Origin: Maribacter stanieri
Lineage (GTDB): Bacteria; Bacteroidota; Bacteroidia; Flavobacteriales; Flavobacteriaceae
Assembly (NCBI RefSeq): GCF_900112245.1
Contig: NZ_FOYX01000002.1
Span: forward strand, 496,001 to 560,000
Direction: 5' to 3'
Length of the DNA: 64,000 nucleotides
The translations under genes and the position numbers were made by a program. Position 1 is the stretch's first letter, and the number at the start of each line of letters is the position of its first letter. This document shows positions 1-10,400 of this stretch, in pieces. The notes beneath the pieces were generated by a model that was given only the letters and a program-made list of their open reading frames with translations, was not told where the DNA came from and did not search any database.

Positions 1-135
1 AAGTTCGAAAGCCTTTTCGTTAAAAAGTGCAGAAAATTGCTTAACACTATCATTAATAGCTTCAAAATGGTCATCTAGCAAAAACTCTTGCCATCTAAAA
101 GTCTTTTCATTTATCTTTTCGATACGAACTCTAAA
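1..135 (-). CDS. possible partial gene at window edge
   Basis: A minus-strand frame is open from 135 to 1 and continues off the window. It reads as an ordinary soluble protein start (…RWQEFLLDDHFEAINDS…). It has no ATG; a TTG codon lies at 79-81 and an in-frame stop at 136-138. If real, it is divergent from the M81-type gene. The family is not recognised, and a chance open frame of 45 codons in AT-rich DNA remains possible. Confidence 0.2.
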
Positions 136-147
136 CTACCAACTACC

Positions 148-1716
148 TTGAAAACATTTTACATTTACTTCATTTTACTTTTAGTTCTAATTACATCTTG
201 TAAAAAAGACCAAAAGACCAACACCACTAAAGAGTTACCAAAAATAGCGATTGCAGGTTTAGGTATTGAAAGTAGCACCTTCTCACCTGCCCTTTCAACA
301 GAAAAAGCTTTTCATGCAAAAGTGGGAGATTCCGTTTTTACGAGATACCCGTTTCTGCAAGTAGATTCTGTGAATAGAAATAGAGCAGAATGGGTACCTA
401 CGTTAGTAGGTAAATCTTTACCAGGCGGTACAGTTACAAGAGAAGCTTATGAATCATTAGTAACTAAAAGTTTACAACTATTAGAGGAGAGCATGCCGTA
501 TGACGGACTCTTCTTTGATATTCACGGAGCAATGAGCGTTGTGGGGCTAGATGATCCAGAAGGCGATTTAATAGCTCGTATTCGTGAAGTAATTGGTGAT
601 GATGTATTAATTTCTACGTCTATGGACTTGCATGGAAATGTATCGGAACGACTTGCTCAACATACCGATTTAATTACTTGCTATCGTATGGCTCCTCATG
701 AAGATGCTATTGAATCTAAAAAGAGAGCGGTAACCAATTTAATTGACCGTTTAGAAAACGGTAAAGGAAAACCAGCCTATAAGGCTTGGGTTCCTGTTCC
801 AATTCTATTACCAGGAGAAAAGACAAGTACACGTATTGAGCCAGGTAAAAGTTTATATGCCAAAATACCAGATATTACGAAGCAAGACGGAGTTATTGAT
901 GCCGCCATTTGGATTGGGTATGCTTGGGCAGACGAACCACGTAACCATGCCGTTGTAATGGTTACGGGTGATAATAAAGAAAAGGTTGAAAAAGGTGCCG
1001 AAAAATTAGCTCAAAGCTTTTGGGATGTTCGTAATGAATTTGAATTTGTAGCACCTACAACTACCTTAGATGAAAGCTTAAAATTGGCATTGGCAAGTGA
1101 TAAGAAACCTTACATGATTAGTGATATGGGCGATAACCCAACGGCTGGAGGTGCTGGTGATGTTACTTGGACCCTAAAAGAGCTATTGGCTAGACCTGAG
1201 TTTAAATCAACAAAAGGCAAATCTCTAATCTATGCATCTATACCCGGACCAGAATTTGTTGAAAAAGCAATGGAAATAGGTGTTGGAGGAAAAATTAAAG
1301 CCAAAGCAGGTGCTGCAGTAGATCATAGATTTGCAGGTCCAATTTTGTTAGACGGAACTATTACTGCCATTAAAGAAGGCGATACCAATGCCGAAGTTGA
1401 AGTAGTTGTTAAGGTTGGAAATATTGATGTTATAGTCACCAAAAAACGGAAGCCATACCATCATTTAAGTGATTTTACAAACTTAGGATTAGACCCTAAA
1501 AATGCTGATATTGTTGTCGTAAAAATAGGCTACTTAGTACCCGAATTGTACGAAATGCGAGGCGATTGGACCATGGCGCTTACTCCCGGCGGAGTAGATC
1601 AAGACCTTAATCGTTTGGGGTATAAAAGAATTAAAAGACCAATGTTTCCATTAGATAGTTTGATGACTCAGCCAGATTTATTACCAAGGTGGATTCCTGC
1701 AGCCGACGCTGAATAA
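148..1716 (+). CDS. M81 family (MlrC-like) metallopeptidase lipoprotein
   Basis: The protein matches the M81/DUF1485 family named after MlrC, which degrades linearised microcystin. Visible family features are the opening IAIAGLGIESSTFSP, the metal-site region FFDIHGAMSV, DLHGNVS, and a C-terminal MlrC domain with ISDMGDNPTAGGAGD. No ATG lies in the early frame; TTG codons at 88 and 148 are possible starts. The one at 148 is chosen because it leaves a short lipoprotein signal (FYIYFILLLVLITSC), predicting a membrane-anchored periplasmic enzyme. The true substrate is unknown; the name does not imply toxin degradation. The stop abuts that of the next, convergent gene. Confidence 0.8.
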   Translation: MKTFYIYFILLLVLITSCKKDQKTNTTKELPKIAIAGLGIESSTFSPALSTEKAFHAKVGDSVFTRYPFLQVDSVNRNRAEWVPTLVGKSLPGGTVTREAYESLVTKSLQLLEESMPYDGLFFDIHGAMSVVGLDDPEGDLIARIREVIGDDVLISTSMDLHGNVSERLAQHTDLITCYRMAPHEDAIESKKRAVTNLIDRLENGKGKPAYKAWVPVPILLPGEKTSTRIEPGKSLYAKIPDITKQDGVIDAAIWIGYAWADEPRNHAVVMVTGDNKEKVEKGAEKLAQSFWDVRNEFEFVAPTTTLDESLKLALASDKKPYMISDMGDNPTAGGAGDVTWTLKELLARPEFKSTKGKSLIYASIPGPEFVEKAMEIGVGGKIKAKAGAAVDHRFAGPILLDGTITAIKEGDTNAEVEVVVKVGNIDVIVTKKRKPYHHLSDFTNLGLDPKNADIVVVKIGYLVPELYEMRGDWTMALTPGGVDQDLNRLGYKRIKRPMFPLDSLMTQPDLLPRWIPAADAE

Positions 1717-2370
1717 TTAAACTGTAATCGCTTTATTTAAATAACGCCTAAAGGGTAGCATTTCTTTACAGGCGTTAATTAACTCATCATCAAAAGAAGC
1801 CTTGTTGGTTTCCTTTGTGGAAAACTCTTGGAATACGGCAAAAGTCTTATTTTTGAGTAATTCTATATGTTTATGATCTTTATCAAAACCTTTAGGTGCG
1901 TTTGTTAGTTTCGCATCTTCATAGAGGTCTCCGAAACGAGTTTTGAAGGATTTCTTATTTAAGATTTTCACTAATTCCTCTCCGTCGTAATCTATGGCAT
2001 CGCGAATGCTGCGTAATACTTTTGACTCAGGTCTCCATAATCCTCCAGCAAAAATGCAGCGGTCAGTACCTAGTTCAAAATAGAAATCTGCTGTCTTTGG
2101 TTTCTTATCAAACCCAGCACCAAAATGGTCTTTATAAACAGGTTTATTGGGATGAAACATCAAATTATTATTGATACGGTTAATTCCTTTTTTACCAGGT
2201 GTATCATAATATTCATTATCAATAGTAGCTAGTCTTGTATTCATACTATTTAACCAACCAATATATTCATCGCGAACTTGCTTGTACCATTTTCTATTGG
2301 CATCCATCCAATCTTTTGAATTGTTTTTCTGAAGTTCCTTGAGAAAGGCTATTTGGTTTTTGAAGTTCAT
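1717..2370 (-). CDS. DUF2461 family protein
   Basis: This is a full-length member of the DUF2461/TIGR02453 family, cytoplasmic proteins of unknown function of about 220 residues. Family hallmarks are the N-terminal FLKELQKNNSKDWMDANRKWY, the central block NNLMFHPNKPVYKDHFGAGF, and FYFELGTDRCIFAGGLW. An upstream TTG is in frame, but the ATG at 2370 gives the usual family start (MNFKNQ). There is no signal peptide. The stop codon is directly adjacent to that of the convergent M81-type gene, with no room for a terminator between them. Confidence 0.85.
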   Translation of the reverse strand: MNFKNQIAFLKELQKNNSKDWMDANRKWYKQVRDEYIGWLNSMNTRLATIDNEYYDTPGKKGINRINNNLMFHPNKPVYKDHFGAGFDKKPKTADFYFELGTDRCIFAGGLWRPESKVLRSIRDAIDYDGEELVKILNKKSFKTRFGDLYEDAKLTNAPKGFDKDHKHIELLKNKTFAVFQEFSTKETNKASFDDELINACKEMLPFRRYLNKAITV

Positions 2371-2641
2371 TATCAATTTGATTATTAACTATATTGACAG
2401 GATTAACGCAAGAGAGATTTAAAATCATCTCTGTTTTACGCCAAATTAGCAAATAGAAATCAAAATAGCTTTAAAACTTCTTTGTTCCTTCAAAGGTTCA
2501 GTAGTAACCCATGTTCTCCTTTAAATTCAAAAAAATGTTCTATGATTCTGTATTTGTTTCTTGTTCAATACTTTACTTTTTATCGTTGAAGTCTACAAAT
2601 AGAAAAAGACACTAAAACCCGAACTTTTTTACCATCATTAT

Positions 2642-3697
2642 TTAAGGCCTGGCTTCTAATATCAAATTAAAAGGCGTTTCCACAGCGCTCTTAAATCTAG
2701 AAAAACCACCTTTGGTGATGACATCTTTCAGTCTCTTTTCTCCGGCTTGTGCGCCTAAAGCCAGTCCTACTTCTTGATTTAGTGAACACGGTGTGCAAAG
2801 CATTGTTGAGAAAGCGTAAAAGGCTCTACCTACAGGATTCAAGTTTTCTTCTAAGGAATCTTTTGCAAAAGGCTCTACAATCATACAAGTACCATCAGGT
2901 TTTAAGGCTGCCTTGGTGTGTGCACATGCACCAACAGGATCTCCCATATCGTGTAAGCAATCAAAATACGCGATAAAATCATAATCGTTACCTGGAAAAT
3001 CTTTAGCTGTTGCCACTTCAAAAGATATATTAGATAAACCAGCCTCCTTAGCTCTTTCTTTTGCTTGTTCGATGGATGCTGCATGAAAATCAAATCCAAT
3101 AAAGGAAGAATTAGGAAATGCTTTTGCCATTATTATGGTAGAAGCTGCATGTCCGCATCCAATATCAGCTACTTTGGCCCCTTTCTCTAATTTTTTGACA
3201 AGACCTTCCATAGCTGGAAGCCAACTAGAAATTAGGTTTCCTTCGTAGGAAGGACTAAAAAATTTTTCTGTTCCGCAGAATAGGCAATTGTTATGATCTC
3301 CCCAAGAAACTCCCTCCCCTGTTTTAAAAGCTTCTTCTATTTTTGGCTCATCGTGGTATACTGAAGCAATGGCATAAAATGCTCCTGTCATAAAAACAGG
3401 ACTCTTTCTGTTTCCAAAAACCATAGTTTGCTCTGGCGTCATAGAAAATGTTTGTGTATCGGCATGATATTGTACATAGCCAGATGCCGCTTGTGCCGAT
3501 AACCATTCTCTCACATACCTTTCAGCGGTATTGGTTTTGGCAGCTAATTCATTAGATGATAAAGGGTCTGATTCTGATAGCGTAGTAAAAAGACCAAGCT
3601 TGTCTCCAATTGTAATTAATGGACCGTTAGCTGCAGCACCCATTTCAGTTACTACTTTACCTAGTAAAGCGTGTAATTTTTCTTCATTTAATTCCAT
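2642..3697 (-). CDS. class I SAM-dependent methyltransferase with winged-helix N-domain
   Basis: Residues ~1-90 form a dimerisation/winged-helix region as in plant-type O-methyltransferases and Rv2258c-like proteins (GDKLGLFTTL, YVREWLSAQAASGYV). Residues ~165-310 form a Rossmann methyltransferase domain: the AdoMet motif VADIGCGHAAST, the acidic FIGFDFHAAS, and the post-motif DCLHDMGDP. There is no signal peptide. The gene stands alone, with about 270 and 290 bp of non-coding DNA on its two sides. The substrate is unknown; small-molecule O- or C-methylation is the family expectation. Confidence 0.85.
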   Translation of the reverse strand: MELNEEKLHALLGKVVTEMGAAANGPLITIGDKLGLFTTLSESDPLSSNELAAKTNTAERYVREWLSAQAASGYVQYHADTQTFSMTPEQTMVFGNRKSPVFMTGAFYAIASVYHDEPKIEEAFKTGEGVSWGDHNNCLFCGTEKFFSPSYEGNLISSWLPAMEGLVKKLEKGAKVADIGCGHAASTIIMAKAFPNSSFIGFDFHAASIEQAKERAKEAGLSNISFEVATAKDFPGNDYDFIAYFDCLHDMGDPVGACAHTKAALKPDGTCMIVEPFAKDSLEENLNPVGRAFYAFSTMLCTPCSLNQEVGLALGAQAGEKRLKDVITKGGFSRFKSAVETPFNLILEARP

Positions 3698-3985
3698 AAG
3701 ATAGTATTTTAAATGGTTTATTTATATTGACAACATTGGTTGCCTATTGCAATTCGAATAGAGAAAACTGTTTGCTAAACAAGTTGAGGGAAGTTGTATA
3801 ATGTTAGCATAGCTCTGTACAATTTTATAAAATTGTCAACCAGATTTCTTTCACTATTTATTCATTTTCTAGCAGTATTAATGAATGTCAATGATTCAAC
3901 AACAATCTAGTGTTACAGAGTATATTTCCTTAAAAATTCATGTAAATAAAGGTTTCAGGGAAATAACCCTTAAATAACCTATCAT

Positions 3986-5149
3986 TTACAAATAGCTTAG
4001 CCACCATTTATCGCGGTTGTTATTCTTATATTTCCAAAACCATTTACATAAAGGGTAAATTGTTAGTGTTATAGCTATCGCTAAAATGTATACCACTACC
4101 AGATTAAACCCAAAACCTTGAAGGCTTTTTGTTAAGCTTATAAATAATTCAATAACCATCAATCTTGGTGAAAATCCCATTATTGTTGCTATGATTAAAG
4201 CAACTAAGTGAATGACAAACAGGTGAACGACGTAAAAAAAAAATGGCACACGACCAATGATAACAATAGCATGGTGAATACGACCTTTCCAATTCTCGAC
4301 AAAGGCTAGTAAAAGTATAGAAGGACCTAATGTTATCAGTAAATATAACAACGAAGGCGGATATTTAGAAACATTCATGAATGACAAAATCGTAGAAGTC
4401 AACGATTCAAAATTTGACCAACTATTCGGGTCACCATAAAAGTTTAATGCTCTAATAATAAAGAATAAACCTATTGCAATTAAACCCAAGTAGATCAAAT
4501 ATTTCTTTCTAACTCTCGGGTCAAAATCTTGGGTATATAATACTCCAAAATGATAACCAAGGGGCATTACAAAAACCCAAGGTACAAGAGGGTAGAAAAC
4601 CATTATAGCGAAGTATTTGGTAACTATCGGGGCTTGTAAGTGAAGAATAGTCCATAGCCCATTCCAAGTTTCAGGTTCAAATCCATCCAATGCATTATGT
4701 CCGAATATCACTATTAAACTAACTGTAATCATTAGCCTTTTTGGGACATAAATAAATGCTGCTAAAAATATCATAGATACCCCAAGCACCCAAATTACTT
4801 GAAGTACATTCATAGCATAATCTAACTGAAACTGCCAGACGAATTGTACAATTGTTAATTCAAAAATAACCAGCCAAACGCCACGTTTAATCAGCCAAGT
4901 ACTCAGTTCTTTCTTATTTTTTCTTCTTCCACTCAAATATGCCGAAGTACCCGCTAAAAAAACAAATACTGGTGCACAAAAATGAGTGATAAAACGGGTA
5001 ATGAATAATGGAACGGTAGTCTGCGATATATCTGTAGGACTGAAAAAATAAGAATCGTAATGTAGAAATGCTCTTGTATGATCCAATGCCATTAACACCA
5101 TAACAATGCCTCTTAATAAGTCAATTGATTCTATTCTATTATTTTTCAT
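3986..5149 (-). CDS. DUF1624/heparan-alpha-glucosaminide acetyltransferase-like membrane protein
   Basis: A polytopic membrane protein opening with the family signature RIESIDLLRGIVMVLMALDHTR. It has about ten hydrophobic segments and the motif FCAPVFVFLAGTSAYLSGR. This matches the DUF1624 (YeiB/HGSNAT-like) group of membrane acyltransferases, in which the early Asp-His is thought to act in acyl transfer. The substrate cannot be inferred; cell-surface glycan or lipid modification is plausible. It lies 23 bp downstream of the kelch lipoprotein gene on the same strand and could be cotranscribed with it. Confidence 0.8.
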   Translation of the reverse strand: MKNNRIESIDLLRGIVMVLMALDHTRAFLHYDSYFFSPTDISQTTVPLFITRFITHFCAPVFVFLAGTSAYLSGRRKNKKELSTWLIKRGVWLVIFELTIVQFVWQFQLDYAMNVLQVIWVLGVSMIFLAAFIYVPKRLMITVSLIVIFGHNALDGFEPETWNGLWTILHLQAPIVTKYFAIMVFYPLVPWVFVMPLGYHFGVLYTQDFDPRVRKKYLIYLGLIAIGLFFIIRALNFYGDPNSWSNFESLTSTILSFMNVSKYPPSLLYLLITLGPSILLLAFVENWKGRIHHAIVIIGRVPFFFYVVHLFVIHLVALIIATIMGFSPRLMVIELFISLTKSLQGFGFNLVVVYILAIAITLTIYPLCKWFWKYKNNNRDKWWLSYL

Positions 5150-5172
5150 AAGATTCTAATTAAAGTGCTATT

Positions 5173-6492
5173 CTAATCCATAGACCAGACATCATTTAAA
5201 AGAGCAGATCCAGTTGACCCACCAATTATCCATATTTTATTATTAAATGAGATAGGGGTATACTCTAATCTCCCGGTATACGGACCTTCTTTAATTACTT
5301 GTGTCCAAGTTTCACCATCAGCACTTTGCCATATATCATTAACTCGAGATGAGCCATCAAACCCACCTATGATCCACATTTTATCGTCAAAAACTACAGA
5401 AGTATGACCTTTTCTTCCTGAGAAAAGTGTGTTTGCATTAACCTGGTTCCATATTTTACCATCACTACTTTGCCAGGTATCGTTTAAGGGTGTATTGAAA
5501 TTCTCTGCTCCCGCTCCATTTCCTCCTATAATCCATATTTTATTATCGAAGACTAGGGTCGCAAAGCCAAACCTATCAGTAAAAGTTATTTGAGAATCGA
5601 CACTAGTCCATGTTTCACCATCAGAACTTTGCCAAATAGTATTCATTGATTTGGCTGGACCAGATCCACTTCCTATGACCCATAATTTATTTTGAAAAGC
5701 TATTACTGATTGGTCATAACTTATATTAAATGGAAGTGCTCCGGTAACCAATGTCCAATTTTCGCCATCACTACTCTGCCAAATATCAGTTAATATATCT
5801 GAGCCATTATGACCGCCCATTACCCATATTTTATTATCAAAGACAACGGTAGAATGAAATCTTCTTTTATGAAAAGGAGCCTCTGCAGTAACTTGAGTCC
5901 ACGTTTCACCATCTGTACTTAGCCAGATATCATTTAAATGTGAGAAACCATCATAGCCACCAATAACCCACATTTTATTATCAAAAACGACCGAGGCATG
6001 ATCTCTTCTCTCTGAGAAAGCTGCACTTGCTGTTACTGGAGTTTCAGGGATGTGCAGATTTCTTGTAGTAAAACTGAAAGTCTCACTAGATGTTGTATTT
6101 CCTTCTGAATCAATCGCTACAACTTTCCAGAACAAGTCTTGGTTTAATGGTAACCTTTCTTCTAGGGTAAAATTGGTTTCGTTTATAGTATTTGCCAAGC
6201 TAGTAGTGGGGTTGTTATTTTCATCCACAAACAATTCATAGGATATAGAATCTCCATCAGGATCCACAGCTGCATTCCATAAAAAATTCGGCATTACATC
6301 TACATCTGTTGCGCCATCTATAACAGCTATAAGCTCAAAGTCATCTGGTGCTTGATTGACTGTTTTATCTTGTTGATTAGGTGTTTCGCCTTCTTCTAAG
6401 ATTACTTTATCATCATCATTTCTACAATTAATGAATGTTGAGGATAATGTGATAAATGAAAAAAGCACCAAATACATTTTTTTTGTTTTCAT
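5173..6492 (-). CDS. kelch-repeat surface lipoprotein
   Basis: The ATG at 6492 gives a clean lipoprotein signal (MYLVLFSFITLSSTFINC); the frame is open 21 codons further upstream, but those add a polar leader. After a short acidic linker comes a fibronectin/cadherin-like domain (residues ~45-150: DPDGDSISYELFVD…FWKVVAIDSEGN), then six kelch blades each containing WxIGG and a DIWQSSDGETWTQV-like strand, forming a predicted beta-propeller. This is probably an outer-membrane surface binding protein. The Fn-like domain closely resembles that of the propeller lipoprotein at 48078-49238. The ligand is unknown. It lies in a same-strand group below the hybrid two-component regulator. Confidence 0.8.
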   Translation of the reverse strand: MKTKKMYLVLFSFITLSSTFINCRNDDDKVILEEGETPNQQDKTVNQAPDDFELIAVIDGATDVDVMPNFLWNAAVDPDGDSISYELFVDENNNPTTSLANTINETNFTLEERLPLNQDLFWKVVAIDSEGNTTSSETFSFTTRNLHIPETPVTASAAFSERRDHASVVFDNKMWVIGGYDGFSHLNDIWLSTDGETWTQVTAEAPFHKRRFHSTVVFDNKIWVMGGHNGSDILTDIWQSSDGENWTLVTGALPFNISYDQSVIAFQNKLWVIGSGSGPAKSMNTIWQSSDGETWTSVDSQITFTDRFGFATLVFDNKIWIIGGNGAGAENFNTPLNDTWQSSDGKIWNQVNANTLFSGRKGHTSVVFDDKMWIIGGFDGSSRVNDIWQSADGETWTQVIKEGPYTGRLEYTPISFNNKIWIIGGSTGSALLNDVWSMD

Positions 6493-6622
6493 CGAATTTG
6501 TTTTTGATTTTATAATAAATCGGTAAGAGTTTGGGAAATTATTTTCATTAGACATTTATAATACTACCCTGAAAGATATTACAGCACTCCCTGAGTAGTA
6601 TTTTAAGCTAACAATTCCTTTT

Positions 6623-7315
6623 TTATTTTTCTAAATCAAAATGAGTAATCAATTCATCATGTGACATTTCACTAAAGTCATTGCTGCTTTTAGCAGAATT
6701 TACAGGAGAAGATGGAGAAGAAATAGAGGAAGCCGGAATTACAAATATTTTGAATTCTTCAAAAGTTACTTCTGTCAAATATGGATCTAGAGTTCCTAAA
6801 TCATATAGATTTACAATATAATCAGAACTTGGACCACCAGACAGAACAGCAGTGCTTCCCTCTATAATTACCCTTGTTTCAAATAAAGTAGGTTCACCTA
6901 TTCCAGGAACGGGTACCCACCTTTTTTTAGTTACAAAAGAATTTCCAGCGTTGGGTGTTTGAAAAATCTCAGCATAAAACCCTAAAACTAAACTCTCGTT
7001 TAATTCATTTAGTGATACACCGTCCATTGGGTAGGTAACACTACCCGTAGTAATGGTTTCTGACCCATATTCTAATAGTTGAACATCTGCATTACCATCT
7101 TCGCCATCTATACCATCGACTCCATCTGATCCATCAACTCCGTCAGCTCCATCAGCTCCATCAGCACCATCAACTCCGTCGAGACCATCAGAACCAGTTT
7201 CACCTTGAGTACCAGCGGGACCAACAGCTCCATCTTCACCGTCTTTAGCACAAGAGGTAATTGTTAATGATAAAATGATTAATACGTAGGCAAAAAGTTT
7301 CATTGTAGTTTTCAT
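6623..7315 (-). CDS. collagen-like lipoprotein
   Basis: A lipoprotein signal (MKLFAYVLIILSLTITSC) is followed by an uninterrupted collagen-type Gly-x-y tract (about residues 25-75) made largely of GADGADGVDGSDG-type triplets rich in Asp. A folded C-terminal domain of about 150 residues of no recognised family follows. The tract probably forms an extended stalk displaying the C-domain on the cell surface. The DNA of the tract (about 7085-7240) is internally repetitive and may vary in length between strains. The gene lies between the hybrid two-component regulator and the kelch lipoprotein, all on the minus strand. Confidence 0.75.
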   Translation of the reverse strand: MKTTMKLFAYVLIILSLTITSCAKDGEDGAVGPAGTQGETGSDGLDGVDGADGADGADGVDGSDGVDGIDGEDGNADVQLLEYGSETITTGSVTYPMDGVSLNELNESLVLGFYAEIFQTPNAGNSFVTKKRWVPVPGIGEPTLFETRVIIEGSTAVLSGGPSSDYIVNLYDLGTLDPYLTEVTFEEFKIFVIPASSISSPSSPVNSAKSSNDFSEMSHDELITHFDLEK

Positions 7316-7427
7316 AATGTTTGTTTTAATTATTATGATACAATGATATTGTGCATTAATAAAAAGGACTTGTACGATTAATTCAAATAGTAGTAGTATT
7401 GGTTCATTGACAAAAAAAAGTAAGCAC

Positions 7428-7452
7428 TATTATTGCATTTTATGCAATAATA
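7428..7452 (-). terminator. hairpin downstream of the hybrid sensor gene
   Basis: An 11-bp perfect stem (TATTATTGCAT and its complement) with a 3-nt loop lies 24 bp after the stop of the hybrid regulator. On the minus strand a run of eight T follows about 10 nt beyond the stem, so it may be a weak intrinsic terminator. The stem is AT-rich and a chance or regulatory hairpin is possible. Confidence 0.3.
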
Positions 7453-7476
7453 AAATATCAAATAACTGAATATCAA

Positions 7477-10400
7477 TTATTTATGAATACTACTTGGAGA
7501 AATTCCAAATTCGTCTTTAAAAGCTCTACTGAACCAAGAAGGGTCGTTAAAACCAACCTCATAGGCAATTTCGGAGATTGTTTTATTAGTGGTTTCAATT
7601 AATTCTTTAGCTTTTTGTAGTCGAATAGATCGAATAAAAACTGCTGTAGATTTATCGGTAATTGCTTTTAATTTTCTGTAGATTTGAGACTCACTTAAAT
7701 GAATTTCTTTAGCTAATTGAGATGTTCCAAAATCAGCATCATCCAAATTATCATGAATGACTTTTATTACGTGTTGTAAAAATTTGGTTTGAGGATTTTC
7801 TATTTTATTCTTGACTAGAGCTGCAAATCCATGTTTTTCTAATTTACCAATCAATTTTTTGCGTACCAAAATTAATTGATCCAAACGTGTAAATAGTTCC
7901 TCTTTTATAAAAGGCTTTCCCAAATAGGCATCGGCACCATGGGTTAGCCCAGTAAGTCGATCTGCTGTAGTAACCTTTGCGGTTAAAAGTATTATTGGAA
8001 TATGATCTGTACGTTCATCTGTCTTTAAGGTTGCACAAACTTCATAACCATCCTTGCCTGGCATCATTACATCACTTATAATGATATCAGGTATTTTTTC
8101 GTAGGCCATTTCTATACCAATATTACCATTATTGGCATGCAAGGTTTGGTATTTTCCTTTTAAACATGTTTTTAAATAGTGGGCCACATCGTCATTATCT
8201 TCAATGATTAATGCCAAGGGTAATGTAGAGGTCTCATCTAAAAAAGGCGGAATCGTTTTGACAATTAAAGTAGTTTTGTTAAGTGACGGTTCAACAGTTA
8301 TTTTAGCGTCAGCTGTTTTAATCGCTTTATTCGTTACAGGTAATTGTACGATAAAGGTACTACCCTTACCAAAGGTGCTCTCTACCGCTATGGTTCCTTT
8401 CATTAATTCCACAAATTCATTAGCTAAAGAAAGACCTATACCTGTACCTTGTTGCTTGTGCGAAGATTCATTTTCAACCTGATAGAAACGGTCAAATAAA
8501 TGCGCGATGTCATCTTCTGCCAACCCTAAACCGTTGTCCTGTACTTTTAATTGAAAAAACTCAATCTCTTTACTTTTGATTTTGTTAAGGTGAACAATAA
8601 TTTTACCATGTGCTGGGGTAAATTTTATTGCATTTGAAAGTAAATTAGAAATAATGGAGGCTACTTTGTTTACATCAATATCCATCTCCAAAGAATCAAT
8701 TTCTGAGTAAATGGTGAGGTTGATATTTTTAGACTGCGCCAAGGAATGAAAACTTTCACTCAAATATTTCACAAACGGAATGGCATCGGTCTGTACCAGA
8801 TTCAACTCCATAGAACCACTTTCTACTTTTGCCAAATCAAGCATTTCATTGACCAATTGTAACAAGTTTTTACCATTTCTGCGAATCATTTCCAAAGAAT
8901 TTTCAGCCCCTTCAAAACTCTCTTCTTTAACTTTGGATTTTAAAGTGTCAGCCATACCGAGAATAACTGTCAGCGGTGTTCGAAATTCATGGGTAATATT
9001 TGAATATAGCTTTGTTTTTGCCTCGTTCAATAATTCGAGTTGTTCTGTTTGATGGCTTAAAAGTTCATTTTTTTGTCGTATTTCTTGAGTTCGATTATTA
9101 ATGATGTTTTCTAATCTTATATTTTTTTTCTGTAATTCATTAGATCTCCATTTAGAGTATAGCCCAACAATGCCAATTGTTCCTAAAACATAAACTACAT
9201 AAGCCCACCATGTTCTATACCAGGGGGGTAAAACAGCAAAAGAATAATTATCTTCAGTACTTACATGATTAAAGACATTCTTCGAACGAACCTTAAAGCT
9301 ATAGTCTCCTTCAGAAATATTAGTATAATCTTTTTTGGTTTCCGACGTCCATTCTGACCAATCTTCATCAAAACCTTCTAGTATATATTGGAATTGGTTT
9401 TGAGACTCGTCATCAAAACTAGTACTGGAATACTCAAATCTAAGTGCGTTTTCTTTAAATTTAAGGGAAGGAGGTTTTACTTCTGTTCTAGCTCCTCCAT
9501 ATAATAAAGAATCTTTTAAAAATGTTACTTTTCTAATAAGGGTTTTGAAGTTTTTAGAACTTTCTGTACCAACATCTAAATCATGTCTGATAATACCTCC
9601 GCTTCCTCCATACCAGACGACATTATTATCTTCGGGAAAATGAGCGACTCCAACATCTTGAGTAATTCTTTCATCAAAATTTTTTTGTATCATATAATTA
9701 CCATCCTTTGTTTTTATCGCCTTTATTCTTGATCTTCTTTTATCATCTTTCTTTATTTGGGCGAACATCCATAAATTTCCCTTTTTGTCTTCTCTTTTTA
9801 ACGAGATTTCTCCTGGTAGTTTTAAAAGTTCGTTAATACTGGAATCTCGGATAATGCTATCGTTTTGTTTATTATAACTATACACATCATGGTCTATATT
9901 GAAGAGTACCTTATCCTTTATGAATCTAAGAAACAAGATACCTTCGGGTAGTTCCTCGTTAGCTTTAAAATGTTTTACAACAGGTTGCTGCTTGCCTAAA
10001 TTAGTAGTCACCTTCCAGACACCGTCATTTTGAGATTCTAACCATAGATTTCCATCGCTATCTTCAACAATTTCTCTTATATCATCTACAATTCCATTGA
10101 TTTTTCCATCGTTTTGCCATTTCCCATTCTTGTAAATAATTGACGCTAAACCGTCAATTAAGCCTACATAAATACGTTTTGGATTTTTCTTTGACCGAAA
10201 TAGCGCACCGCTTTGTAAATCAATTTGTTGAACAAGTTTATGGTTTACAAAAACGAATAACCCAGCTCTGGTACCAGCGAACAAGGTGTCCTTCGATATG
10301 AGGAATTCAATAGCCTGCTTTGAGGAAATTTTGGTGGAGGAAACCGATGGTCCTACGTTTTTAAACAATTTATGACCTTCAATACTGTCCTCCTCTAGTC

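Noticed and set aside
7085..7240. Tandem short repeats that might suggest a CRISPR array
   Set aside because: The repeats are in frame and encode Gly-x-y triplets; there are no unique spacers.
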